DNA of 30,148 nt from Cyclobacteriaceae bacterium (lineage in GTDB: Bacteria > Bacteroidota > Bacteroidia > Cytophagales > Cyclobacteriaceae), in contig CANHCD010000002.1 of NCBI GenBank assembly GCA_947458795.1, forward strand, positions 1 through 30,148. The letters run 5' to 3'. The translations under genes and the position numbers were made by a program. Positions 17,462 through 24,973 of the stretch are shown here, piece after piece (the stretch's first letter is position 1; every line of letters starts with the position of its first letter). The notes below the pieces were generated by a model. That model saw only the letters and a list, made by a program, of their open reading frames with translations, made no database searches and was not told the DNA's origin.

Positions 17462-19168
17462 TTAGTTCGCTTGGCTAGGTGAAGAAAGTGTTGCTTTAAC
17501 AGGGAAAGAACCCATTTGGGGTACAGACAAGGAACCATCCATGTTTTTTCCGTTGATTTCTCCCGATATAGTCACCGTTAGGCTCATGCCTCCTGCGGCT
17601 ACATCAAATTCAAAACTGATTGTTTTTCCAGTGAGGCTCGCATTTTTGATTGGAGCGGACGCTTTTCCAGATCCAGTTGGGTCATCATAGGTGATGGTTC
17701 CACCCAATGCCCCGTTTTCACGCTTCAAGGTAATTTCACCTCCTGAACTTCCTGCTGGGGTTTCTGAGGTATATTCCCATACGCCCTCCACTTGTACTGC
17801 ATTGGAAGCGGTTTCAGGTTTTGCGCTAGTTTCAGCCTTTACAGCTTTCTTCTTGATTTCGTAATCGAAAACATAACCATCCGCAATCACGTGCTTGATT
17901 TGGGTCTCTTCCTTGAATAATGTATCTGTAGTCAACACAAGGTTGGCTAGTTTCCCTTTTTCAATAGTTCCAACCAATCCACTTACGCCCAATATTGCTG
18001 CTGGATTAGTGGTTAGCGCCGCAAAGGCTGCTTTTTGGCTTAATCCATTGTCCATCATTGCCTTCAAGGTTTTTTGTACATCTGCTGCCTTGGCATCTAC
18101 TGTGCTGAATCCAAAAAGAATACCTGCCTTTTCCAATTGAGCGGCTTGCTTCAGTGCCTTGTCGTAGGATTCCTTTACTCGGGCATATTGCGCTTTGGTG
18201 GCTTCGGTAACGCCCTCTGCTTTTTGTGCTTTGATGGACTTGTCATCTGGTACCTGCAACTTGATGAGGACAGGAGTGCCGGAGGATTTGATTGCGCCGA
18301 TTACGGATTCGTAATTTTCTAATCCTGTCAGGATCATTTTGAATCCTAACTCTTTTTGTAGGGCCAATGCACGACGGATTTCAAGTTCAGAACCCGCAGC
18401 GAAAAGTACAGGCAATTGCTTTTGAACTACCGGCATCATGGCCGTTTGTGTTGGAGTAGCCTGTGGTCTTTTGACTCCCGATGTAAAGGTGAATAGTCGC
18501 TCGTGCTCTAGTACCAGGGTAGTGTTTTGGTAGATGTCTCGAAACTTGGCCATTACACCTGCAAGGGTAGCTGGGTACATGCCTCGAGAACTTCTGTAAT
18601 TCGCAGCTAGGGCAGCGTTTAGTTTCAAGAAATTGTTGGCTTTACCATCTCCAAGTAGTACAAGGGCAGTTTTACCGGGTAGCATGCCCCCATCAGGAAC
18701 TACCTGACTAAGCGTAAAACCTGCTTTTCTCCAATCGTCTATTTGAGTGCTTACAGCTGCGTAAGCATCAGATGCCGATCTCCAAGGAGTGATCCCAGCA
18801 ATTTCATCGGCAGGATTGGAGGAAACAAAATCTTTAGGACGCTCTACATCCTTAGGCTTTGTGATGCCCATATTTCCTGCGCCATCGATAAATCCTGGAT
18901 AGACATAAAGCGAATCACCTGCGATGATTTTTGCTTCTTTGGGTAGCGATAGGGAGGATCCCACACCTAAAATAACGCCGTCTTTGATGAGGATGGTGGC
19001 TTTACTTCCAGGATCACCTGGAGCTTTGAATACCGTGGCATTGGTAATGGCATAGGTGCTCGTTACCCTACGTTTCCCTGTAGGATCACTCTGTGCCATT
19101 GCAGCTTGGCTGAGCCATCCTGCTACCAACAATCCCAGCATTCCTGCCTTTAGAAATTGTTTGTTCAT
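17462..19168 (-). CDS. Secreted amidohydrolase-fold protein without metal ligands, with extra C-terminal beta domain
   Basis: 568 residues, signal peptide 1-25 (SQAAMA, then QSDPTG). The amidohydrolase scaffold is clear (ATILIKDGVILGVG; YPGFID; TTNPAAILGVSGLVGTIEKGKLANLVL). However, the HxH after GFID is AGN (residues 97-99), the HCH position reads AAG (VLFAAGSE), and the third His is Gly (ILTGLENY). Residues from about 440 to 568 form a separate beta-rich domain (GVWEYTSETPAG, GKTISFEFDV, GSFPVKATL), probably a small lipocalin-like or carbohydrate-binding-like sandwich. First gene of the operon, 2 bp upstream of the active paralogue, so translation is likely coupled. Probably a pseudoenzyme subunit or binding protein. 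Confidence 0.88.
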   Translation of the reverse strand: MNKQFLKAGMLGLLVAGWLSQAAMAQSDPTGKRRVTSTYAITNATVFKAPGDPGSKATILIKDGVILGVGSSLSLPKEAKIIAGDSLYVYPGFIDGAGNMGITKPKDVERPKDFVSSNPADEIAGITPWRSASDAYAAVSTQIDDWRKAGFTLSQVVPDGGMLPGKTALVLLGDGKANNFLKLNAALAANYRSSRGMYPATLAGVMAKFRDIYQNTTLVLEHERLFTFTSGVKRPQATPTQTAMMPVVQKQLPVLFAAGSELEIRRALALQKELGFKMILTGLENYESVIGAIKSSGTPVLIKLQVPDDKSIKAQKAEGVTEATKAQYARVKESYDKALKQAAQLEKAGILFGFSTVDAKAADVQKTLKAMMDNGLSQKAAFAALTTNPAAILGVSGLVGTIEKGKLANLVLTTDTLFKEETQIKHVIADGYVFDYEIKKKAVKAETSAKPETASNAVQVEGVWEYTSETPAGSSGGEITLKRENGALGGTITYDDPTGSGKASAPIKNASLTGKTISFEFDVAAGGMSLTVTISGEINGKNMDGSLSVPQMGSFPVKATLSSPSQAN

Positions 19169-19190
19169 TCTTGAATTGGTTAAACTTTAA

Positions 19191-19257
19191 GTAGAAAACT
19201 ACAAATTGCAAGAAGAGTTCTTGCATATTTTTATTTATAAATCCTTTTTAAAGGATT
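19191..19257 (-). promoter_or_regulatory. Hairpin-rich 5' leader of the amidohydrolase operon
   Basis: Three inverted repeats lie between the predicted transcription start and the ATG at 19168. AATCCTTT/AAAGGATT (19240-19257) has a 2-bp spacer. TGCAAGAA/TTCTTGCA (19207-19225) has a 3-nt loop. GTAG/CTAC (19191-19202) has a 4-nt loop. They could be operators for a dimeric regulator or RNA structures that control or stabilise the message. No known riboswitch consensus is recognised. Confidence 0.5.
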
Positions 19258-19320
19258 AGTGGTACAATAGCTTGGTAAATTTTGTGTCTTTAGAAATTGA
19301 AATCAGAACCAACTACTTAC

Positions 19321-19350
19321 CAAAAATAGAACTTCAAGCGAATTACCCAA
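19321..19350 (-). promoter_or_regulatory. Bacteroidota sigma-A promoter for the amidohydrolase operon
   Basis: On the minus strand, TTG (19350-19348), 19 bp, then TATTTTTG (19328-19321) fits the TTTG/TAnnTTTG consensus at ideal spacing. Transcription would start near 19314 and give a leader of about 145 nt before the ATG at 19168. Confidence 0.65.
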
Positions 19351-19446
19351 TTCTCTTTCCAAATTTATTTAGAGGGAGCTCCAGGTGGGATCAAATTGGA
19401 TAAACTAAATGTTGTTTTTATCGTTAAGTCTTCAAATTAAAAATCG

Positions 19447-20025
19447 ATGAACAATCCCCTCATACTCCCGAAAACAGAATTAGTTTGTCCGGAAGGACTG
19501 GAAGTAGTCCTAATGGGGGGAGGTTGTTTTTGGTGTACAGAGGCTGTTTTTTTGCGATTGGAGGGAGTGAAAGGGGTGATTCCAGGGTATGCTGGTGGCA
19601 TCGTGGAGCAACCTAGTTATGAAGCAATCTGTACAGGTAGGACTGGACACGCGGAAGTGATTCAGGTGATTTTTGATCCAAAGCAAATCGGTTTGGAAAC
19701 CTTGTTGGCGGTATTTTGGGCCACACATGATCCTACAACTTTAAACAAACAAGGAGCAGATGTAGGTCCACAGTATCGTTCAGCAGTTTTTTACTTAAAT
19801 GAAGCCCAAGGAGAACTTGCGCGCAGCTTGAAAGATAAATTGATGCAGTCGGGGATTTACACTTCAGCTATTGTAACTGAGATTACTCCATTTTCCAATT
19901 TTTATCCAGCAGAGGTCTACCATCACAACTACTATGCCTTGCATGAGCAGCAACCCTATTGTCAATATGTAGTGCGTCCGAAAGTAGAAAAACTGCAGCA
20001 ACTTTTTAAAAATCTCCTGAAATAG
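19447..20025 (+). CDS. msrA: Peptide-methionine (S)-S-oxide reductase MsrA
   Basis: Reduces the S epimer of methionine sulfoxide in proteins and free form (EC 1.8.4.11), repairing oxidative damage. 192 residues, cytoplasmic (no signal peptide). The catalytic motif GGGCFWCTE has nucleophile C27. PGYAGG near 46-51, TGHAE near 66-70 and the conserved VGPQYRSAVFY all match the family. The C-terminal YCQYVVRPKVEKL carries a possible recycling cysteine. Divergent from the amidohydrolase operon across 278 bp. No msrB is fused or adjacent. Confidence 0.96.
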   Translation: MNNPLILPKTELVCPEGLEVVLMGGGCFWCTEAVFLRLEGVKGVIPGYAGGIVEQPSYEAICTGRTGHAEVIQVIFDPKQIGLETLLAVFWATHDPTTLNKQGADVGPQYRSAVFYLNEAQGELARSLKDKLMQSGIYTSAIVTEITPFSNFYPAEVYHHNYYALHEQQPYCQYVVRPKVEKLQQLFKNLLK

Positions 20026-20333
20026 CGACTAGAATTTCTGGATCAAATAGGCGATTTTAATCGTTTAAATAGGGTTTATCACCTGATTTTCCCTGTTTAA
20101 GCATTGTTCTTTTCTTCATTGTCCTAAAAAATCGTAATTTTGAAGAATTTATCGTGTTGATTTTAGTTTCAAACGCCTCTTTTTTAAAGGATTGTTGAAT
20201 TAGAGGGATTACATTTCCTCAAGAGACTGAACGCTAAATTCAATCAAGAAAGTTGATTTCTGCACCACAGTAAAATTGACTAAGTTGATTTTGAGAGGAA
20301 GGTTTCAGATCTGATCGCTAAAAAAAAAACGCC
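20026..20333. other. 308-bp intergenic region with a probable promoter
   Basis: No gene seen. An imperfect inverted repeat (TTAAATAGGG 20065-20074 and CCCTGTTTAA 20091-20100, one G-T wobble, 16-nt loop) has no T-run. A good -7 box TAATTTTG at 20135-20142 lacks a convincing -33. A run of ten A's (20320-20329) lies just before the next start. The leader from the -7 box to the ATG at 20334 would be about 185 nt. Confidence 0.45.
20135..20142 (+). promoter_or_regulatory. Possible -7 promoter box for the 556-residue protein
   Basis: TAATTTTG is an exact match to TAnnTTTG on the plus strand, upstream of the gene at 20334. The nearest TTG elements are at wrong spacing (13 or 28 bp), so only the -7 half is supported. 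Confidence 0.4.
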
Positions 20334-22004
20334 ATGCATAGAACTAGAGCACAAGAATCCAGGGCAGCAATTGAACGCTTGTACATCACGATGCGTCACC
20401 TTTTTAATCGGGGTAGCTACAAGCCCATGGGTGTGTCTGGTGAAGGTTTAATTCAGGCCTTGATGGTGCTGAGTCCAGAGATCTATGGGAACTTAACAGA
20501 CCCCGAGAAAATAGAATTGGATGGCTTACTCTATGTCATGGAACGCCTTCCAAAAGGAATCGAAGAATGCCGATTTGTACGCCTGATCAGTAGGGAAGGC
20601 TACGAAACATCTCACCTTAAACCGATCGTCCCTCCAAGAAGAAAGCGCAACTGTTATCGCTTAGATGAACAGATTATGTATGTGGAGATGACTCGCGGAA
20701 GATCAGATATTTATGATATTTTGACTCACCTGACTTTTCTCTACATTGAGTCTCGAAAAATCCAACAAAATAGTACAGATCCCAAAGGTAAGATCTCTTC
20801 CAATTGGAAGATGCTGGAGGAGTTTGTCCGAAAGGAAAAGCTGGGAGAGGAATTGGAAATTGAAAGTGCTGCGGCCTACCTAAGCCACATTATTGGTAGA
20901 ACTTACGAAGAGACGCTACATGCAGTACAGAAGTTTGCCGAGAGCAGCAATTCCAATAGCCTGTTTTCGATTGTTTACCACCTGGGTAAATTATCCATGG
21001 AGGAATCGATTCAGGGCTTGGATCGAGAAATTAGCTTTTCAGCCACCCTTCGAGAGCGTGTAGGTCACCATGTGTATGGGGAGCTTTGGGCCAATCGAAT
21101 CAAGGAGGCTCTCCTTGAGAGAAACTTGATCCACCGTCCCATCCACATCATCTCTGCCAACATGCACAGTGTGGTAAATACGATTTATGCGCATCAAGCG
21201 CTCGGGGCGGGAAGTTTTGAAGAAATCGAACAAGTGGCTACGGAGATTTCCATCAAGGCAAAAAACAACCAGGGTAAGAAGATTTTAGCCTTTGCGGAAA
21301 AGCAGGGATTCATAGACCTTCCCGATGAGTCAGGAGCCAACATTGGTGCGCAACTCATTGATACCGCGCAAATGGACATCGAAACGCTTATTCCTGGAGT
21401 TATTTTACCCAAAGAAAAGGAAAAACGTCCGGTATTTGTGGTGATGGATTATGCCTTTGGGGAACAAGCCTACGAATGCTTCGATGAATTGCTGAAGCCA
21501 TACACCAAGGATGGAACCAAATACCCTTTGAATGTGGTGTCCACCTCAATCATGGGTAAAGCAGGGATTTTGCATGGAGGAAAGGGAGATTTGATGGTGC
21601 CTACGGCGCATGTGTTTGAGGGTACTGCCGACAATTATCCTTTCCGAAATGAATTTAAAAAATCTGATTTTAAGGGCTATGGTTTGGGCGTATACGAAGG
21701 TTCCATGATCACCGTATTGGGAACTTCCCTTCAAAATCGGGATATCCTAACTTACTTTATGGAATCCTCTTGGAAGGCCGTAGGTTTGGAGATGGAAGGT
21801 GCGCATTACCAGAAAGCCATCCAGTCTGCCTCCAAAATCAGATCCAACATTCGATCGAATATTAAGGTGCTATATGCCTATTATGCATCAGATAATCCGC
21901 TAGAAACTGGCAGTACGCTCGCTTCAGGCGCATTGGGAATGGATGGTGTTCGTCCTACGTACCTGATAACCTATAAGATTTTAGAGAAACTTTTTTCAAA
22001 ATAG
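20334..22004 (+). CDS. Conserved protein of unknown function; C-terminus resembles nucleoside phosphorylase/nucleosidase fold
   Basis: 556 residues, no signal peptide, cytoplasmic; not firmly recognised (it may be the Bacteroidota family listed as DUF6909, from memory only). Residues 1-350 are mostly helical with a basic patch (VPPRRKRNCYR near 101-111) and a YDILTHLTFLYIESRKI helix. From about 360 on, the order of motifs mirrors the PNP/UDP phosphorylase superfamily. A strand and glycine turn (STSIMGKAGIL) precedes GDLMVPTAHVFEGTADNYP. Then come GVYEGSMITVLGTS, the ME motif in VGLEMEGAHYQKA, and an SD pair in YYASDNPLE. In MTA/SAH nucleosidase the Met-Glu binds ribose and the Asp protonates the base. 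The start ATG follows an A-rich run. Monocistronic in appearance. Confidence 0.75.
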   Translation: MHRTRAQESRAAIERLYITMRHLFNRGSYKPMGVSGEGLIQALMVLSPEIYGNLTDPEKIELDGLLYVMERLPKGIEECRFVRLISREGYETSHLKPIVPPRRKRNCYRLDEQIMYVEMTRGRSDIYDILTHLTFLYIESRKIQQNSTDPKGKISSNWKMLEEFVRKEKLGEELEIESAAAYLSHIIGRTYEETLHAVQKFAESSNSNSLFSIVYHLGKLSMEESIQGLDREISFSATLRERVGHHVYGELWANRIKEALLERNLIHRPIHIISANMHSVVNTIYAHQALGAGSFEEIEQVATEISIKAKNNQGKKILAFAEKQGFIDLPDESGANIGAQLIDTAQMDIETLIPGVILPKEKEKRPVFVVMDYAFGEQAYECFDELLKPYTKDGTKYPLNVVSTSIMGKAGILHGGKGDLMVPTAHVFEGTADNYPFRNEFKKSDFKGYGLGVYEGSMITVLGTSLQNRDILTYFMESSWKAVGLEMEGAHYQKAIQSASKIRSNIRSNIKVLYAYYASDNPLETGSTLASGALGMDGVRPTYLITYKILEKLFSK

Positions 22005-22027
22005 CCTAGCCCTTGAAGTAGGCTTTT
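22003..22027 (+). terminator. Weak hairpin with short T-run after the 556-residue protein gene
   Basis: AGCCTA (22003-22008) and TAGGCT (22019-22024) with a 10-nt loop, followed by TTT. It overlaps the stop codon. The 6-bp stem and short T-run make it a weak candidate. Confidence 0.4.
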
Positions 22028-22039
22028 GAAAGAGTCCAG

Positions 22040-22510
22040 CTATTTTTTTGGTAGTTCAGCTCTGGTGGAGTGCAATAGTTCCAATCTCCAACCTTGGTCT
22101 GTTTTTAGAGCAGCCGCACTCTCGAGCCAATATACTTCTCTCGGAGCTTCCCCTTCTTTGGTGAAGGTGGCATAATTGTGGTACGCTACCCAGGCTCGAT
22201 TTCCGAATATTTCGGTTTTGATGAATTCAAATCGGTTGGTACGAATCACGGGATTATTCTTTAGGCTCCGCTCGCTAAGGTAGGATTTGATAAAATCCAT
22301 ATCCCAAACTTCCCCTTGCTCAAGCAATAAAAAATCAGGACTATAGTACCGCTCTACCAAGTTTGCATGGTAGCCAGAAAACAAGGAATCAAAGGATTCT
22401 TGGATGAGTTGATGGATTTCGAGAGTCTCCTGCTTGGAGGAACTAGATTGTGCCTGTGCAGCTACTTGAAAAATCAAGGCTAGGAATACGAGAAAAGTGA
22501 TTTTTTTCAT
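22040..22510 (-). CDS. Secreted NTF2-like (SnoaL/DUF4440-type) protein
   Basis: 156 residues with signal peptide 1-20 (FQVAAQA, then QSSSS). The mature part has the cone-shaped NTF2-like pattern: an N-terminal helix (IHQLIQESFDSLFSGYHANLVERYYSPDFLLLEQG), then strands FIKTEIFGNRAWVAYHNYATF, VYWLESAAALK and GWRLELLHSTRA. Such domains bind small ligands or serve as dimerisation modules; no catalytic set can be assigned. Convergent with the upstream plus-strand gene and 159 bp downstream of the fasciclin gene, which has its own terminator, so it is probably transcribed separately. Confidence 0.8.
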   Translation of the reverse strand: MKKITFLVFLALIFQVAAQAQSSSSKQETLEIHQLIQESFDSLFSGYHANLVERYYSPDFLLLEQGEVWDMDFIKSYLSERSLKNNPVIRTNRFEFIKTEIFGNRAWVAYHNYATFTKEGEAPREVYWLESAAALKTDQGWRLELLHSTRAELPKK

Positions 22511-22617
22511 AGGAAATTAGGGTTCAGCTGTAAATCAGGACTGGAATCATGGAATGAGTTTTGATACTTGCTGGATTTGAAAACTAAGTAAAATTCAAAT
22601 AGGCTTGGCGAAAGCAC

Positions 22618-22648
22618 AAAAAAAAGTCGGCTAGAAAAGCCGACTTTT
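22618..22648 (-). terminator. Rho-independent terminator of the fasciclin gene
   Basis: AAAAGTCGGCT (22622-22632) and AGCCGACTTTT (22638-22648) form an 11-bp stem with an AGAAA loop. On the minus strand the stem is followed by a T-run (complement of A's 22618-22625). It lies 21 bp after the fasciclin stop codon. Confidence 0.92.
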
Positions 22649-22669
22649 AAATGAGGGTAACCTCGAAAC

Positions 22670-23218
22670 TTACTTAGGCAGGATCACACCATCCACTACG
22701 TGAATGACGCCATTGCTACCTGCAAGGTCAGCAGCGATTACTTTTACGCCATTGATGGTTACTACACCACCTTTGATCGCTACAGTCAATTCTTGACCAT
22801 TCAAAGTCTTTACTTTCTGACCGTCAGTCAATTGAGAAGACAATACATTTCCGGCTACAACGTGGTAAGTAAGGATAGAAGTCAATTTATCTTTGCTTTC
22901 AGGCTTCAAAAGACCTTCTACTGTGCCCTTTGGCAATGCATCAAAAGCAGCATTTGTTGGAGCAAAAATAGTGAAAGGACCTGTTCCGCTAAGGGTCTCT
23001 ACTAAGCCTGCAGCTGTTACAGCAGCGACTAGGGTAGTGTGATCAGGGGATCCTACTGCGATATCTACCACAGTGTTTGGCGCTACTTCTTCTACTACAA
23101 GTGTGGTAGAATCAACAGCCGTTTCGTCTGTTGCTTCTTCCTTAGGAGCGTTGCAACTTACTAAGCTCGTAGCTGCAAAACCCAAAAGGGCAAAAGTTAC
23201 TAGTTTGAAATTTTTCAT
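22670..23218 (-). CDS. Fasciclin (FAS1) domain lipoprotein
   Basis: 182 residues. A type II signal peptide with lipobox LVSC gives lipid attachment at C22, so the protein is anchored in the outer or inner membrane. The next residues (NAPKEEATDE) are acidic and contain K-E-E, resembling the surface-export signal described for Bacteroidota lipoproteins. Residues about 48-181 are one FAS1 domain: H1 motif FTIFAPTNAAF (82-92), TYHVV (118-122) and H2 motif GVIHVVDGVILP (170-181). FAS1 domains mediate adhesion in matrices and biofilms. Single gene with its own terminator. Confidence 0.93.
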   Translation of the reverse strand: MKNFKLVTFALLGFAATSLVSCNAPKEEATDETAVDSTTLVVEEVAPNTVVDIAVGSPDHTTLVAAVTAAGLVETLSGTGPFTIFAPTNAAFDALPKGTVEGLLKPESKDKLTSILTYHVVAGNVLSSQLTDGQKVKTLNGQELTVAIKGGVVTINGVKVIAADLAGSNGVIHVVDGVILPK

Positions 23219-23302
23219 TGGATTAGTTTTTTAGTTTTTACAGATACCAAACTAGAAACCTAGAAATAAGTTTAAAAAAAAAGAAAATCAAGGAGTTAGG
23301 AC

Positions 23303-23347
23303 AAAAAAAGCCCTCTGATCTTGGAGTGACAGAGGGCCAATTTTTTT
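23303..23347 (-). terminator. Rho-independent terminator after the M20 hydrolase gene
   Basis: GCCCTCTG (23310-23317) and CAGAGGGC (23330-23337) pair across a 12-nt loop, with A7 on the left (T-run for minus-strand transcripts) and T7 on the right. It begins just past the M20 stop codon at 23346 and may work in both directions. Confidence 0.85.
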
Positions 23348-24800
23348 AATATCCTGATTTCAATGGGGGAGGTCCATCGGGTACGATACCCTTGTAGACA
23401 TAATCTCCTTTCTTTTGCTTGAATTCAGTTTTGATTTCGTTTCGCAACACTTCGTTTTGATAGAGGTCCACCATGGTCATTGCTAGGGCTTTAGAGGCAT
23501 AGCCCATTCCTTTGTGACCGATAGACATGCCTACAGAGGCAACCACAGCCCAAGAGTGCCATGGAGTTCCGGTTGGAGCTACCGTAGCACCCATACGGAT
23601 GGTAGGCACTACCCAGCTTACATCACCCACATCGGTACTTCCACCCATGCTGTGTTCTTGCGTTTCTTCCATAGGTTTGATTTCAGAAATCACACCTACT
23701 TGCGGTTTGCCATTGGCCTCTTGGATTTTTTTGGCAAAAGCTTGTTCCTCTTCGGTATATGAAATTGCTCCCAATGCTTCAATATTTTTTTGCATGATGG
23801 CCGAACCGGTACGGTTTACCAAAATTTCATGTACCCCTGAAACCAAGGTTACTTTATGGTCAACATTGGCCATGATCGCCGCGCCAGAAGCCATCTTTTC
23901 CACTTGCTTCCAAACGGGAAGAAGACCATCTCTGCTGGTATCTCTTACGCGAACCCATAGACGGCTGTAATCGGGTACCACATTGACAACCTTACCGCCA
24001 TCTTGGATGTGGTAGTGAATGCGTACGGTAGGCTTGATATGCTCTCTATAGTAGTTGATACCATTGGTGTATAATTCAAGTGCATCGGAGGCAGATCTAC
24101 CATTCCAAGGATCACCGGAAGCATGGGCAGTTTGGCCGTTAAATTCCACCAAAAAGTCAACTAATGCCAAGCCCTTTTGAACTTCAGTTTTGGTTTCATC
24201 GGCAGGGTGCCAGTCCATCATGATGTCTACATCATTCATTAATCCTGCTCGAATCATCCAAAGCTTGCCGAAGTATTTTTCTTCTGCAGGAGTACCGTAA
24301 AAACGAATGGTTCCTTTTAGTTGACCCGAGGCAATCAAATCTTTGATGGCGGAAGCAGCACCCAAAGAGGCTACGCCAAAAAGATTGTGACCACATCCAT
24401 GGCCAGGTGCTCCAGCATGTAAAGGACTTTTGAAAGGAACTTTGTTTTGGGATAAGCCAGGAAGGCCATCAAATTCACCCATAATACCGATTATTGGGGC
24501 TCCTGAGCCATATTCAGCTACAAAGGCAGTGGGGATTTCTCCTACACCTCGGGTAACTTTAAAGCCCAACTTTTCGGCATAGGCAGAAAGTGCAGCGGAG
24601 GATTGTGTCTCTTGGAATGCGATTTCTTCAAAAGACCAAATCTTGTCACTCAGTTCGGTCATGTCTGCAAATTGTGCATCAATGGTCTGCTGTACTGCCG
24701 TTTTGAGTGGGTTTACTTTTACGGGAGTTTTTTTCTGAGCAAGTAGTGGATGCCCAATTCCGAGCAGCACTAGTAAGAGGAGTAGGTGAGGTCTTTTCAT
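23346..24800 (-). CDS. Secreted M20D-family amidohydrolase (AbgB-like)
   Basis: Metal-dependent amidohydrolase of the M20 peptidase family, related to p-aminobenzoyl-glutamate hydrolase subunit AbgB and N-acyl-amino-acid hydrolases. 484 residues, signal peptide 1-21 (GHPLLA, then QKK), so exported. Ligand-bearing motifs are GHGCGHN (133-139), PAEE (171-174), DWHPA (H198) and a late PWHSWA histidine. The lid/dimer domain starts with DFLVEFNGQTAHASGDPWNGRSA near 214-236. Length and motif order are those of the family; the acyl or peptide substrate is not evident. It stands alone with a terminator and a divergent neighbour. Confidence 0.92.
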   Translation of the reverse strand: MKRPHLLLLLVLLGIGHPLLAQKKTPVKVNPLKTAVQQTIDAQFADMTELSDKIWSFEEIAFQETQSSAALSAYAEKLGFKVTRGVGEIPTAFVAEYGSGAPIIGIMGEFDGLPGLSQNKVPFKSPLHAGAPGHGCGHNLFGVASLGAASAIKDLIASGQLKGTIRFYGTPAEEKYFGKLWMIRAGLMNDVDIMMDWHPADETKTEVQKGLALVDFLVEFNGQTAHASGDPWNGRSASDALELYTNGINYYREHIKPTVRIHYHIQDGGKVVNVVPDYSRLWVRVRDTSRDGLLPVWKQVEKMASGAAIMANVDHKVTLVSGVHEILVNRTGSAIMQKNIEALGAISYTEEEQAFAKKIQEANGKPQVGVISEIKPMEETQEHSMGGSTDVGDVSWVVPTIRMGATVAPTGTPWHSWAVVASVGMSIGHKGMGYASKALAMTMVDLYQNEVLRNEIKTEFKQKKGDYVYKGIVPDGPPPLKSGY

Positions 24801-24973
24801 AAGTAGAATTTAGATACTAGTCAAATTGAAAAGTAAGATAAGAAGGGTTTTGGATTTGGAGAAAATTAATTGATGAGAGGAAGTTTTCTAAACCTAAATT
24901 TTGTGTTTGAACCGAAGGAAGTAATACATTTATCTCACTAATTTTAGCCCATACCCAACCAAAAACAGCAGGC

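Noticed and set aside
20065..20100. Inverted repeat downstream of msrA as a terminator
   Set aside because: The stem is AT-rich with a wobble and a 16-nt loop, and no T-run follows.
23527..23970. 147-residue open frame on the plus strand
   Set aside because: Antisense to the M20 hydrolase gene; no known domain.
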